This document shows, in pieces, positions 1 to 11,264 of a stretch of DNA of 64,000 nucleotides. The stretch is from Isoetes taiwanensis (Eukaryota; Streptophyta; Lycopodiopsida; Isoetales; Isoetaceae): positions 5,148,662-5,212,661 of the forward strand of contig JAJEKV010000031.1 of assembly GCA_021234155.1 (NCBI GenBank), read 5' to 3'. Both the position numbers and the translations under genes were made by a program. Numbering within the stretch: the first letter of the stretch is position 1; every line of letters starts with the position of its first letter. The notes under the pieces are model-generated. The model did not search any database, was not told the origin of the DNA, and worked only from the letters and a program-made list of their open reading frames with translations.

Positions 1-913
1 AATGTCATAGTGAGATATGACGTCTCAGGAACTCTTTTTCATGGCAATTATTTCTGGCTATTTACATTTAGTTTAGGACACAAAGATGCGCTCGAATTCT
101 TCAATTAAAACAATGCTGCTGCTTCTAACAGATCGTTTGTCCTGCTATTAAAACACGACATAGGGATACTAACGTTATTGTTAATGTCTATAGATAGTAC
201 TGAAAATAGCTCAGTCGCTTAATTTCCTTAGCTTCAATCATGTTCTCTGATGTTTATGGAGTTTCTTAGGGTTTTTGAGTTAAAAGCTCTTTTGAAATTC
301 GTATTCGATTTCAAATTAGTATTTTTTACAATAGGCTTAACTACATCAGAGTTTTTCACATGATGCTCAAGTACAAATAATAGGTATATACCAAATATTT
401 TGCTACTCATAGTTTGCACACAATGCTGGGGTGTAGACAACAGATATACCAAATATTTTGCTATTCACAACAGAAGCTCCTGCCATTACTATTAGTGCTG
501 CTAATCAAAAACTAATTTCTCACATTGTTGCAAGCAATTCCTTAGGTTATTTATGCAACACTTATGAATTCAAAGAGAGAGACTGAGTTAGGGTATCAGA
601 GTATTACCATGAAACCCAGGGTATTTACTCAAGCTTTATTGCCTGGGCTTTGATGACACAGACAATCAAATATGTATAAAACTTTGATATTGCAATAACT
701 AGAGAAACTAAATGGAAAATTCCTCTACTCATAATATTGGGTTGATTCGTCTGTACTCATACTACTAGGCTCATTCGTCAAGATGAAGCCTTGCGGAGAG
801 GTAGTTAACCCCTGCTAGATAGAAATGAGCAGTCCATTATTTTGTAATTAGAGTTGCAAACGTTATAATTAGGTTGCAATATGTACAATAAATACAATAA
901 ATTCTGATGGTTT

Positions 914-1574
914 GGGTGCATATTCACACGGGGGTGACTCCGGACAACGAGAGCTGTTGGATAGGCATATTCACCCCTTATTCCTTAATCTACACCGTAC
1001 GTAAAGTTCCTCGTTTGTGGGGTATGCAAGTACAAAATTTGCTATACTGTATAACAAGATTCGCAAAATACTATAAGATTTCAAGCAGAATACTATATAG
1101 TGTTGATTTCATACGTGCAAAATACAATTATGAGGGCTCTCGCTGCCCTACGTCACCCCCCGTGTGAATATGCACCCAAACCAAAGGGGGTTTAAGGGGG
1201 ATTTTAATTTAAATGTGTTGGGCCCAATGGTTGTGTTAATTAATGTCAATGGTAGTTATGTGTTGGTTGTTAATGTCAATGGTTGTTATGTGTTGGGGGG
1301 TTTAATTTTTATATGTTGGATGTTAATGGTTTGTGTTGCAAAAAAAAAATTTTGGCCCCTTCGGGGCCTTAAGGACATCACAGCCCCCCTCCCCCCCCGG
1401 TGAGACAAAAAATTTAGAATTCAAACCAGAAAAAAACTAGAATTCATTTGAGGCTTTCATCACCTGTAGCTTTTGAATTTCATCACAATAAAACAAATAG
1501 AACATAAGTAAAAGTTACCATAAAGATAGAGCAGATTGATCCCATTATTCTGAAAGTCATAAAGTTTGCAACAC
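914..1574 (-). mobile_element. Foldback (MITE-like) element, copy A, truncated
   Basis: The segment is the reverse complement of most of 7342-8146. It keeps the unique spacer (about 940-1160), one complete arm (about 1165-1310) and the flanking block with the GGCCCCTTCGGGGCC hairpin near 1355. The other arm is reduced to about 25 bases at 914-940. It lies in DNA that is absent from the matching place in the second duplication copy (10205), so it arrived, alone or with its neighbours, as an insertion. No transposase is encoded. Confidence 0.75.
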
Positions 1575-2002
1575 CCATACACAAACATTTTTCAACTGGA
1601 ATTTAACAGCAACCTTTGGCCTCCATGGATTCTTGTGGTGAGAAACCAAAGTGGGAAACTTTTCTGCTTGTTAGCACAAGGATCTAGAAGCCTCAAAATC
1701 TAAAAATGCATGGTAATTTTTTGCAGGCTTCATTCGAAATGAGCCATAAAACAATATCCAATAGCGCAATCCTGTATTAATCAGCTGGTAGGATGTAAAA
1801 GCCTACCAAACCCGGCCAGAAAATTGTTGTTTTAGCATAGATAACTTAACCAAACATATCCATATCATACACTATCAAAAAGATCTCGGAGAGAGCTTTC
1901 CAACGCAATAAAAATCATCTCAAACAGAGCTCTGGATCAAAAGTTATGATAAGAAATGTGTTACCAGCGGGGAAACTGCACTACATGCGCCCTTCATGTG
2001 CC

Positions 2003-2173
2003 CATTATGCACCACACACACAAAAAGAGGGCTTTTGTTGTGAGCCATTGGTTGTTGACCATTATGCACCACACACACGAAAAAAGAGCTTTTGTTGTGA
2101 GCCATTGGTTGTTGACCATTATGCACCACACGCACAAAAAAAGGGCTTTTGTTGTGAGCCATTGGTTGTTGAC
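2003..2173. repeat. Three tandem 57-bp repeats
   Basis: Three consecutive units of 57 bp start at 2003, 2060 and 2117, each beginning CATTATGCACCACAC and ending GGTTGTTGAC. They differ at only a few positions. They lie just inside the terminus-like sequence at 2213-2336. Short ORFs crossing them on both strands are products of the periodicity. Confidence 0.9.
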
Positions 2174-2212
2174 CATTGGAAAAAAAAAGGCTAAAATCAA
2201 TGGCTCAGAAAT

Positions 2213-2336
2213 GGTGCACTCTAGATGTACGCATTAGTACATCCATTTGAATACATCACGAAATCATAGGAAAACCTTAGTGAAAAGCGTACAAAAACAC
2301 AAAGAAAACCTCCTGTTATTATGCTACATATTTGGA
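2213..2336 (-). mobile_element. Terminus-like repeat (TAGCATAATAACAGG family), copy 1
   Basis: Read on the minus strand it starts TATGTAGCATAATAACAGG, passes a conserved TTTTCCTATGATTTCGT block and ends TCTAGAGTGCACC. The same order of motifs is seen at 6493-6612 and more divergently at 27705-27820. In all three the sequence beyond GTGCACC differs but keeps a related GGCYSTTGATTTT-like start in two copies. A conserved end with a variable interior suggests the terminus of a transposon family that is not named here. Confidence 0.55.
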
Positions 2337-3751
2337 TATAAGCGACAATGAATTTTGTGCATGTTTGCTTATAGAGAAAACAAACAATTAGTCTCCACAT
2401 GGCCATGGTCATAAATTGTTTTACATTGTGCTTGGGTTTCCCGAGCTATCTTTGGGTTGTCTGGGACAATGCAGACCAAGAGTGGATTGAGTGAGAATTT
2501 GTAGTTTAAGAAATGGAAATGTTCTATTGTAAACAAAGAACATCTTTAAGAGCATAGCACCATACTTTATCATCCTTCTTTTCATCAAATATTGTTTTCA
2601 TATTTGTGGATAATGTACGCCTTCATAGTCAACAATGGAAAAATAAACAAGTAGTAATTTGTTTGAAAAGTTGATAATTGGGTGAGACAGTCCAAGCTTT
2701 GTGAAATGGAAGCAATGTATTTGAGTTGTTGTACATTGTTGAGATAGATGAACTATAACAAATTAATATTGATGTTGTAAATAATAACCATCTTTACTGC
2801 TCCTAATCAACGTCGCCTTGCATAGTTTAGAATCTCCAAGCTTATACTTCCTCAAAGTGTGTGTATTTTACTCATTTGCAAACAAATGATTTGAACATTA
2901 TTATAGAACTCTCTAAAATATGTTCTCCTTGCGAATATTATTTCACATAAAGACCGATTAGTAAAAACATACATTATTAATTCTAATAATAGCAAGAACA
3001 ATTCTAAGAATGAACTGCATCTCTTATACAGACAAATGATTTACAAACAACTTGCATTATATATTGAGCAACCCACAAACAAACTTAATGTTAGCTACAT
3101 AAACCATCAACAAAACCAACTAGACCAATGATTTACAAAAAACTTGCACAATATAATGAACAATCCACAACAAACTTATCATTAGCTATATAAACCATCA
3201 ACAAAACCAACTAGACCATGAAGGCACAAACCAAACATATCTAAGTAATCACAACATAAAAGCCCACTCAATGCTAAAAACATTACCGATAACAATAAGT
3301 TTGAGTTATCGGAATCGATCTTGCAACCTTGCTAAATCATTCTACAAAATTGACCCTACAAAAAAATCCATCAATGAGCTTATTTACAATTTTAACATAG
3401 GATGGAATGTAAGAAATTGAAATATATGCATATCAATGCCAATTCTTTAATGTTGACTACTTAAATATCTCGGTGAAGGGCGCATGGGCAAAATCAATAC
3501 TCTTATGCAAAAAGTGTATTCTCACGATAGAAATTGGTCAGTGACCACATTCTCAAGATGAACCTTCATTGCACAAATTCAAAGTTGCAATCATTCGATT
3601 CATGCTCTCATGAACATTTGCCAAGCATAGGGTACACTATCTTTAAATGATATAGGCTAAAATCATCTCCCTTCTCTCATTTCTATTCTTCCAAATTTTT
3701 ACAAGGTGTTTTAGATATGTACAACTTCATGGCTACAATATAATCATATTT

Positions 3752-3782
3752 ATGCCCGGCAACGCCGGGCACACGTTACTAG
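3752..3782 (+). mobile_element. Helitron-type 3' terminus
   Basis: A perfect 7-bp stem, GCCCGGC / GCCGGGC (3754-3760 and 3764-3770), is followed 8 bases later by CTAG and then T. This is the arrangement expected of Helitron 3' ends: a GC-rich hairpin shortly before CTRR, inserted before T. Two more examples occur at 46050 and 49849. The 5' end could not be placed. In the duplicated copy near 12370 the hairpin is missing although ACGTTACTAGT remains. Confidence 0.65.
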
Positions 3783-3906
3783 TAATAAATAGTTCAAGTT
3801 TATCCAATAAGAAATAGAATACAAAAAAAATAGAATTCTGATATGGAGCAGGCTAGGGGGAGTGGTCCAAAATAAAGGGCTAAGGCAATGGGGCATGTAA
3901 ATTCCA

Positions 3907-4237
3907 ATGGTTACAAGACTAGACCAAAAAAGTGGGGCAAGTTATGATAAGCGACCATAAGGTTTGCTGTAGATGTTCATATGATTTCGGGCAAAGGTTG
4001 GGGAGGATTGTTAATGTTTTTTGTTTTTGTTAGGTTTAGGTTTGAAGGTGTAGTTTTAGAGAGTCACATGGGCTTCCTTTCTTGGCAGAACATAGCTTTC
4101 TTGCACAGCGATGGCGGCGTAACGAATTTGTTAAGGAGGTAAGGAGGAGGGATTGTGTACGGTTTTACCGGGGTTCTATTGTGTATGGTTACAAGGCTAG
4201 ACAAAAAAAGTGGGGCAAGTTATGATAAGCGACCATT
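3907..4237. repeat. Pair of 54-bp direct repeats
   Basis: A block running from ATGGTTACAAG through AGTGGGGCAAGTTATGATAA to GCGACCAT occurs at about 3907-3958 and again at 4184-4237, about 277 bp apart. The intervening sequence has no coding potential. It could be a local duplication or the ends of a small decayed element. Confidence 0.75.
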
Positions 4238-4260
4238 AAAGTAAGGGAATAGGGAAATAC

Positions 4261-4263
<3 letters not shown>

Positions 4264-4300
<37 letters not shown>
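4264..4300 (+). repeat. A37 homopolymer
   Basis: Thirty-seven consecutive A residues lie within copy 1 of the segmental duplication. The matching place in copy 2 (about 13108) has only a short A run, so the tract expanded or was inserted after duplication. Homopolymers of this length are also unreliable in assemblies. Confidence 0.9.
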
Positions 4301-4303
<3 letters not shown>

Positions 4304-5529
4304 GAAAGCATCGAAATAAGTTTCGTTCATCTAATTTTACAGAATAGCAGGAGACCGGAATAGCAGGAGACCAGAATAGCAGGAGAAGATGCCTTTATCA
4401 GACAAGAAAAGGGCCGAATAGCTATAATAAGTAAGGGCTATCGGCTTCAGAAGACCTCTGCTTCCAATTCCGACTTCCATAATCCGGCTCCATAATTCCG
4501 ACTTGCAACTATCTGTCTGAGCAAAAAAACATGATAATTATAGGTATGACTCCTCATTTTGATTTTCTTCATGGTTGTCTCATAAGGCTCTGCCTTAGCA
4601 TTACATTATAGGATAGCAAAAATGTACATCACCATTGTACTATATGACAGTAAATAGTTCTATGGTTCAAAGGAGCAGTGACCATGGTTTATAATTCTTT
4701 TCCACTTTATAGATTTCCATTAATGAACGTTCTGCTATTAGTTTGTTCAAGCATCTATATTATTATCTTTTTACCGGATTAGACTGGGCCTGTGGAAAAT
4801 ACAAATATATTTTTCCACCAGCTTGATCCATGCCAGGCTCTATGGCAACATCCGACGCTTCCTTGCTGGCTATATGCTACAGGAAGTGTTCTTACTTTGT
4901 AGACTCTGATTTTTTTGGAAAACTTGATTTAGTTCTTTTTGTCCATATAACAAGCCTAGATCATTTTATCATAGTAGCTTTAGGGAATGGAATTGTCAAG
5001 TTTTTATCTCCTTTGTAGGCTCATTCACTTGCAGACATGCTATTTCCAGAGGGGTCCAGTATAATGTCGAATGGATTTCATCTGCATTTATTGGTTGCTG
5101 ACATGCTATTTTCTACTACTTTTTTGTTTCAGACAAGTCCCATATAATGTCGGAAGGGATTTGATCTGAATTTATTGGAGATGCCTACTAGGATAACCTT
5201 ACAGCAAATCATATCTCGCTTTTTCTTTAATGCTTTAAGTGCTTCAAAGCAAGCGAATCAAAGTAATTTTACTATTTTATATGCTTAGTTTTCTGCACGA
5301 ACATGTTTTGTTTTTGCTAATAGCTTAGATCTTGCATTATTTTGACACTGTGAATGGTGATGCTACGCTTCTGGCGTAAGTGATGTCTTGCAATAAATGT
5401 GTGTACAGTTCTATGCCATGTATTGAGTGCTTCTCTTAGTAAAGGTCACAAGCTATCTGAGCCTATACCTTCATTTTACAACACATGGATGTGCTTACAT
5501 GTGCATGATTTTGACTTCTCTTTTTACAG

Positions 5530-6492
5530 GCTACAGATTTAAAAGTCTTGAAGCGTGGAGAGGCAACCGTGTCCTATTGGGACCATCACAACAAAAAAGG
5601 AACACATGTAGCATGTAAGGTGAGAACTATTTCTCATTTATTACATGCAAAAGTGATTCTTTTCTTTTGAGGGCAGATGCATTCATTGTGAACATTACTG
5701 TTTATTTATTTCAGGACTTACATTCTGGGTAATTTGTTGTAATAGAAAACTTTTCAGACAACCTATCTAGAAGATGACCATTTAACTAACCGTTTCAAGC
5801 TGCTGGAGGCACATTTGTTTGGTAAGATACAACATTATTACTGTTAAAAGATAATCATTATAACAATAGAAAATTAGTTAAGACTTAAAAGAGTAGTATC
5901 TTAACTGCAATCAAGGGCTTAAATTGTTTTTTGTCATGGAAGTGAAGCCTGCTATTGCAAATCTGTTAATTGACTCAGAGTGATTTTCAGGCCATTTTTG
6001 TAATCTTTTTATCCAAGATGTGGTGCTTGATATTTTACTGTTTGTCTCATTTTTTCCCATGGAGAATTTGCTTCATCTGCCCCCCCATTCAGTTCAACTC
6101 CGACTTCTTTACAAATCAGAGCCTCCAGTGTTAGCTCTGTTGTATATAGTTCTTGCTTCATAGTTTTGCATCAGGAAGCCATCTTTCAGACTTTGAGAAG
6201 GAAGGAAGGAAGTTTGAGAACGAAAGCATACCCATAGCTATAAATGAGGCATTCAATCTTCTCCAAGATACAAAAGGGCATTGATTATGTTAGATGAGTG
6301 CAGTTCCTTCTCAATTATACTGAATTAGACTCTATTGTGCTTTGGATGACCACCTGATGCGAATTTTTGCTTGCCATGGAAATCTGTTTGCAGCACCAAG
6401 TGCACATACATGGGCAGCTGTCACAGCTGCTAATGTTAAGTTGGATCAAAGTCAGACAGCCCTACAGCTGTGCCAGAAACTGCGCCACTTGA
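5530..6492 (+). pseudogene. Unrecognised multi-exon gene remnant
   Basis: Four exon-like segments join in consistent phase. They are 5530-5619 (after TTTTTACAG, donor AAG|GTGAG), 5758-5821 (after TTTTCAG, donor G|GTAAGAT), 6190 to about 6283 (after CTTTCAG) and 6394-6492 (after TTTGCAG, ending at TAG). Their peptides include LKRGEATVSYWDHHNKKGTH, EDDHLTNRFKLLEAHLF, ENESIPIAINEAFNLLQDTK and QTALQLCQKLRHLNM. The donor after the third exon reads AAAG|GGCATT instead of GT, and the last codons run straight into the transposon terminus at 6493, so the gene looks dead or truncated. A further exon-like stretch is possible near 4822-4879. I do not recognise the family. Confidence 0.5.
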
Positions 6493-6612
6493 ATATGTAG
6501 CATAATAACAGGGGGTTACTTTTAGATTTTTATACGTTTTTTCACATGGTTTTTCTATGATTTCGTTGTTGTATTCGTTGAGGTGTACTAAATAGTATTT
6601 CTAGAGTGCACC
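6493..6612 (+). mobile_element. Terminus-like repeat, copy 2
   Basis: This begins TATGTAGCATAATAACAGG directly at the end of the exon remnant and ends TCTAGAGTGCACC, matching the minus-strand copy at 2213-2336. A shorter trace (TATGTAGCATAATAACAGGG) recurs at about 7313-7331 just before the second foldback element. Confidence 0.55.
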
Positions 6613-6670
6613 TTTTATGGGCCGTTGATTTTCGTTGGTTGGAACAATCCGAGGGTTGTTGTCTTTCTCT

Positions 6671-6810
6671 GCATGTGTTTGTGCATGAACACTACGCATG
6701 TGTATGCATGTGCATGTGCACATGCATGTGCATGTGTGTGCATGTGTATTGTGCATGTGCAAGTGCAAGTGCATGTGCATGTGTGCATGTGTGTGCAGAT
6801 GCATGTGTAC
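6671..6810. repeat. GCATGTGT-type alternating microsatellite
   Basis: About 140 bp are built from GCATGTG, CATGTGTG and GTGCAAGT words, largely alternating purine and pyrimidine. Overlapping ORFs on both strands (Cys/Met/His/Val-rich) are products of the repeat. Such tracts are prone to Z-form DNA and to length change. Confidence 0.85.
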
Positions 6811-7341
6811 TTGCCCTCTTGGATTCTTATTGTCAGAGTGGATTTTACTACCACGAGATGGATTATTTGCTCACACTTACAAAGGTATTTATTTTTTAAT
6901 GTTTCTTCAGTTAGCATAATGTTTTTTTTTTACGAGGTATTGGTTTCCTGATTCTCCTTTTGTTTCCTTCCTAAGATTTGCTGCAGATTCAAGTTTACGC
7001 CCTCTGTTTGCTTCCAACTCTTGGATATTCCTGGCTGCCGGATTGTTCATAGCAGCCAGCCTTTAGCTTCAATCAACAAACGGATTCTTATGCACACAAC
7101 AGGCGGATTATTCCACGCCCTTTTCTATGTCACACAGATCAGTCAAATAGTGGCCACAAGAATGCATTTATATTGTAGGTTTGGAACTTTAATCGAACCA
7201 TAAGGTGAATCATGCATTACCTTTAAGCTAGAGATGGAGCATTCAAAATCATATGGATTGATAAACAATGGTGTCATTGTGAAAGAGAAATAGTTGTAGC
7301 GGAAGTAACAATATGTAGCATAATAACAGGGTTTTTTTTTT

Positions 7342-8146
7342 TGTGTTGCAAATTTTATGACTTTCAGAATAATGGGATCAATTTGCTCTATCTTTATGGT
7401 AACTTTTACTTATGTTCTATTTGTTTTATTGTCGTCAAATTCAAAAGCTACAGGTGATGAAAGCCTCAAATGAATTCTAGTTTTTTTCTGGTTTGAATTC
7501 TAAAATTTTTGTCACACCTGAAGGGGGACGTCTCTAAGGCCCCGAAGGGGCAAAAAATTTTTTTTTGCAACACAAACCATTAACATCCAACATGTAAAAA
7601 TTAAATCCCCCAACACATAACAACTAACACATGACAACCATTGACATTAACAACCAACACATAACTACCATTGACATTAATTAACACAACCATTGGGTCC
7701 AACACATTTAAATTAAAATCCCCCTTAAACCCCCTTTGGTTTGGGTGCATATTCACACGGGGGGTGACGTAGGGGCGTGAGAGCCCTCATAATTGTATTT
7801 TGCACGCATTTAAAAACAACATCATATAGTATTCTGCTTGAAATCTTATAGTATTTTGCGAATCTTGTTATACAGTATAGCAAATTTCGTACTTGCATAC
7901 CCCACAAACGAGGAACTTTACGTACGGTATAGATTAAGGAATAAGGGGTGAATATGCCTATCCAACAGCTCTCGTTGCCCGGAGTCACCCCCCGTGTGAA
8001 TATGCACCCAAACCAAAGGGGGTTTAAGGGGGATTTTAATTTAAATGTGTTGGACCCAATGGTTGTGTTAATTAATGTCAATGGTAGTTATGTGTTGGTT
8101 GTTAATGTCAATGGTTGTTATGTGTTAGTTGTTATGTGTTGGTTGA
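7342..8146 (+). mobile_element. Foldback (MITE-like) element, copy B
   Basis: Two arms of about 165 bp (roughly 7600-7767 and 7985-8145) are inverted copies of each other and flank a 217-bp unique spacer. The arms carry AACACATAAC and CATTGACATTAA motifs and end internally at GTGCATATTCACACGGGG. The block to the left, with the GGCCCCGAAGGGGC hairpin near 7540, is shared with copy A at 914-1574 in inverted orientation. No protein is encoded, so mobilisation would need an enzyme from elsewhere. The element abuts the glycoprotein-family fragment at 8150. Confidence 0.75.
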
Positions 8147-8149
8147 ATA

Positions 8150-8927
8150 TTGAGCCAGACAGGTATATCTATATTGCAATCCTCACCATCAACTGCTCCA
8201 TTTACTCCGCCCCCTGAGCTTGCTCATTTGACAACTCCATCCTCACCTGATGTTCCTTTTGCACAGTTGCTTGCTTCCTCTCTTAATGCCAAATCAGAAC
8301 AAACTGGCCCATATTCTGCTTCTCCATTTGCATCTCCAGACTACATTTCAAAGAATAATATGCGGAGGTCTTATCAGCTTTATCCTGAAAGTCCATTGAG
8401 AAATTTAATTTCTCCAGCATCGAGGATTTCTGAACCACCTTCACCTTTACCTGAATTAGAGTTTCCATTTCGGAAAGGATGACTTAGTTTGGAAGGCTCA
8501 AAATGGTCGCGTGTCTTCATTTCTTTCCCTTGAACCTAGCAGTTGCAATGAACACAAATTATCTTGGGTTTCCATCGTGTCTATGTGTAAAGGGGATCAT
8601 TCTGTCTTTTCAGACCAGGAATATAATGAGGCAGGGCTAATCTTCTTTACAAGTGAACAGAATGTTGAATTTGAAGAAAGCATGTGCAAAGCAAGTCATG
8701 AAGGGGCTCTCAATCCTCTACATGGTGGAACTGCAACTAGACAGTTCATGAGGTATCATAGGTGTGAGTCAATGGAGGAGGATGAGACAATATTTCTGAA
8801 AGAGCAAGAAAATGTTGATGCAAATGTGGTGGAAAGGGCTTTTTTATCTGGCAAGCCTGAACAAAAGTGCCAGAGCGTGAAAAACATGCAGTGCCAATTG
8901 TTATCAATCAGATAGAAATTGAAAGAG
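8150..8927 (+). pseudogene. Hydroxyproline-rich glycoprotein-family gene fragment
   Basis: The translation carries a run resembling a conserved segment of the plant family that includes Arabidopsis At5g52430 and At4g25620: FTPPPELAHLTTPSSP, then DVPFAQLLASSL, and later RRSYQLYPESPLRNLISP. I recognise the pattern from memory; no search was possible. The fragment lacks a 5' part because a foldback element ends at 8146. Reading frame is lost near 8475 (frame 2 ending RKG stop, then KDDLVWKAQNGR in another frame) and again near 8870, where the continuing peptide is VPIVINQIEIER up to a GTATGT donor at 8928. Two shifts and the missing 5' end make it a pseudogene or a badly damaged gene. Confidence 0.6.
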
Positions 8928-10510
8928 GTATGTTTTCTAACTTATGTTATGTCTTTTTTCATAGAGGTTTTTCTGTTTAATAAAAAATCATTAATCATTT
9001 CACAAAATTTAAAAAGGCTTAATTTATGGCAGCGTTAATTTATGCCTTATCTGGCTTCCTCTTCAAAATGATCTCTTCCAACCTTGAGCAAGATGTTCTT
9101 GCCAAAAATGTTAGCGGGATGCCATTTCTTGGACCACTATGATTTCTGGTTATATACAACAAGGTAATCTATATAGGGATAGTTGAATTGTTTCATTGGA
9201 TGTCATATAATATGAGGCTCTCATAGACTGCTTTAATTTCAAGTGATATCAGAGATGGTTGCCTAATCAAGCATTTGATTTATTCCCGCAAATGTCATAG
9301 TGAGATATGATGTCTCAGGAACTCTTTTTCATGGCAATTATTTCTGGCTATTTACATTTAGTTTAGGACACAAAGATGCGCTCGAATTCTTCAATTAAAA
9401 CAATGCTGCTGCTTCTAGCAGATCGGTTATCCTGCTATTAAAACACGACGTAGGGATACTAATGTTATTGGTAATGTCTATAGATAGTACTGAAAATAGC
9501 TCAGTCGCTTAATTTCCTTAGCTTCAATCATGTTCTCTGATGTTTATGGAGTTTCTTAGGGTTTTTGAGTTAAAAGCTCTTTTGGAATTCGTATTCGATT
9601 TCAAATTAGTATTTTTTACGATAGGCTTAACTGCATCAGAGTTTTTCACATGATGCTCAAGTACAAATAATAGGTATATACCAAATATTTTGCTACTCAT
9701 AGTTTGCACACAATGCTGGGGTGTAGACAACAGATATACCAAATATTTTGCTATTCACAACAGAAGCTCCTGCCATTACTATTAGTGCTGCTAATCAAAA
9801 ACTAATTTCTCACATTGTTGCAAGCAATTCCTCAGGTTGTTTATGCAACACTTATGAATTCAAAGAGAGAGACTGAGTTAGGGATTCAGAGTATTACCAT
9901 GAAACCCAGGGTATTTACTCAAGCTTTATTGCCTGGGCTTTGATGACACAGACAATCAAACATGTATAAAACTTTGATATTGCAATAACTAGAGAAACTA
10001 AATGGAAAATTCCTCTACTCATAATATTGGGTTGATTCGTCTGTACTCATACTACTAGGCTCATTCGTCAAGATGAAGCCTTGCGGAGAGGTAGTTAACC
10101 CCTGCTAGATAGAAATGAGCAGTCCATTATTTTGTAATTAGAGTTGCAAACGTTATAATTAGGTTGCAATATGTACAATAAATACAATAAATTCTGATGG
10201 TTTGGCCACTTTGTTGGATATGAGCGACAATGAATTTTGTGCATGTTTGCATATAGAGAAAACAAACAATTAGTCTCCACATGGCCATGGTCATAAATTG
10301 TTTTACGTTGTGCTTGGGTTTCCCGAGCTATCTTTGGGTTGTCTGGGACAATGCAGACCAAGAGTGGATTGAGTGAGAATTTGTAGTTTAAGAAATGGAA
10401 ATGTTCTATTGTAAACAAAGAACATCTTTAAGAGCATAGCACCATACTTTATCATCCTTCTTTTCATCAAATATTGTTTTCATATTTGTGGATAATGTAC
10501 GCCTTCATAG

Positions 10511-11264
10511 TATATTTATTTCTTTCTTGCTGGCAGAAAGACTAAATAGGTGGTTCAAATAAATGATCAGGTACCCACGCAATTTTAGTCTTCTTTTGCT
10601 TATAATGCAAGTAGGTGGAATGGATTAGACTTACATCATGTACCGGGCTCTAGAGGGTGGAGTCTGGCGGCTGGGCATATTCTTTGTCTAGCCAGCTTCA
10701 GGTTGAATGCTTATCCCGACAATGCAGCATCTGTTCCAATTTAATGTTCATGATGATTTGCTTGCTTATGAAGTGAGGAACTAGAATTCAAGAAGCAGTG
10801 GCAGCTTCTATGAGCAGAGTGACAGGCTGCTCTTCTAATACTGGTCCATTTTCTCTACCACCTTCTTAGTGCCTTGGTAAGAGTAATGCAGCTTGGTGAT
10901 AGGGTTTGTCCACCTATCCCGCTTCAAAAGTTATATACATGTAGAAATGATGGTGATTGTCTATCGATGTCTGCTGTATTTAGTGGAGGATGTATGGGCT
11001 CCTTCATGGACAATGAAAGTGGAAGACTCCTTCTGTGGTGACCCTTTCAGTTGATTCAGAAGACACTGAGAAGGTTCTGTGACCTCTATCTTATATTTCT
11101 TTTGTTTTCTTCCTGCTCAGAATAAGTCTCAATTCATGGAGGACGAAGAGGTTGAGTTTACTCCTGTAGTACTCCTCCTTGAAGATTGAAACATTGTACT
11201 CTGTACTTTTTATATATAATACAAAAATTCTCCTTGCCTCCAAAAAAAAAAAAAAAAAAAAAAA
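10511..11264 (+). mobile_element. Poly(A)-tailed retroposed sequence
   Basis: This 0.75-kb block interrupts copy 2 between CGCCTTCATAG and CAATGGAAAAAT, which are adjacent (with TCAA between) in copy 1 at 2621-2640. It ends in a 23-base A run at 11242. Near its end an exon-like segment after CTGCTCAG encodes FMEDEEVEFTPVVLLLED followed by a stop, then an AT-rich trailer. This looks like the 3' part of a reverse-transcribed transcript (LINE or processed gene copy). Intron-like sequence may be retained (TTCTTGCTGGCAG near 10531). Family unknown and no clear target-site duplication. Confidence 0.65.

Larger units (their letters stand above)
1..4527. repeat. Direct segmental duplication, copy 1
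   Basis: This segment matches 9291-13328 in the same orientation, base 1 aligning with base 9291. Long stretches are almost identical (for example 1-913 with 9291-10203, and 2341-2630 with 10222-10510). Similarity fades after about 4527, and the copy may extend left of the window. Differences are mostly discrete: copy 1 carries extra sequence at about 916-2332 and 3752-3771, and a 37-base A run at 4264. No intact gene is visible inside it. Confidence 0.9.

Noticed and set aside
234-452. 72-codon minus-strand ORF also present at 9524-9742
   Set aside because: Its conservation only reflects the segmental duplication; it has no features of its own and low coding quality.
1944-2237. Short repetitive ORFs on both strands
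   Set aside because: They are translations of the 57-bp tandem repeat in different frames.
6601-6951. Cys/His/Met/Val-rich ORFs on both strands
   Set aside because: They follow from the GCATGTG microsatellite; all frames give similar repetitive peptides.
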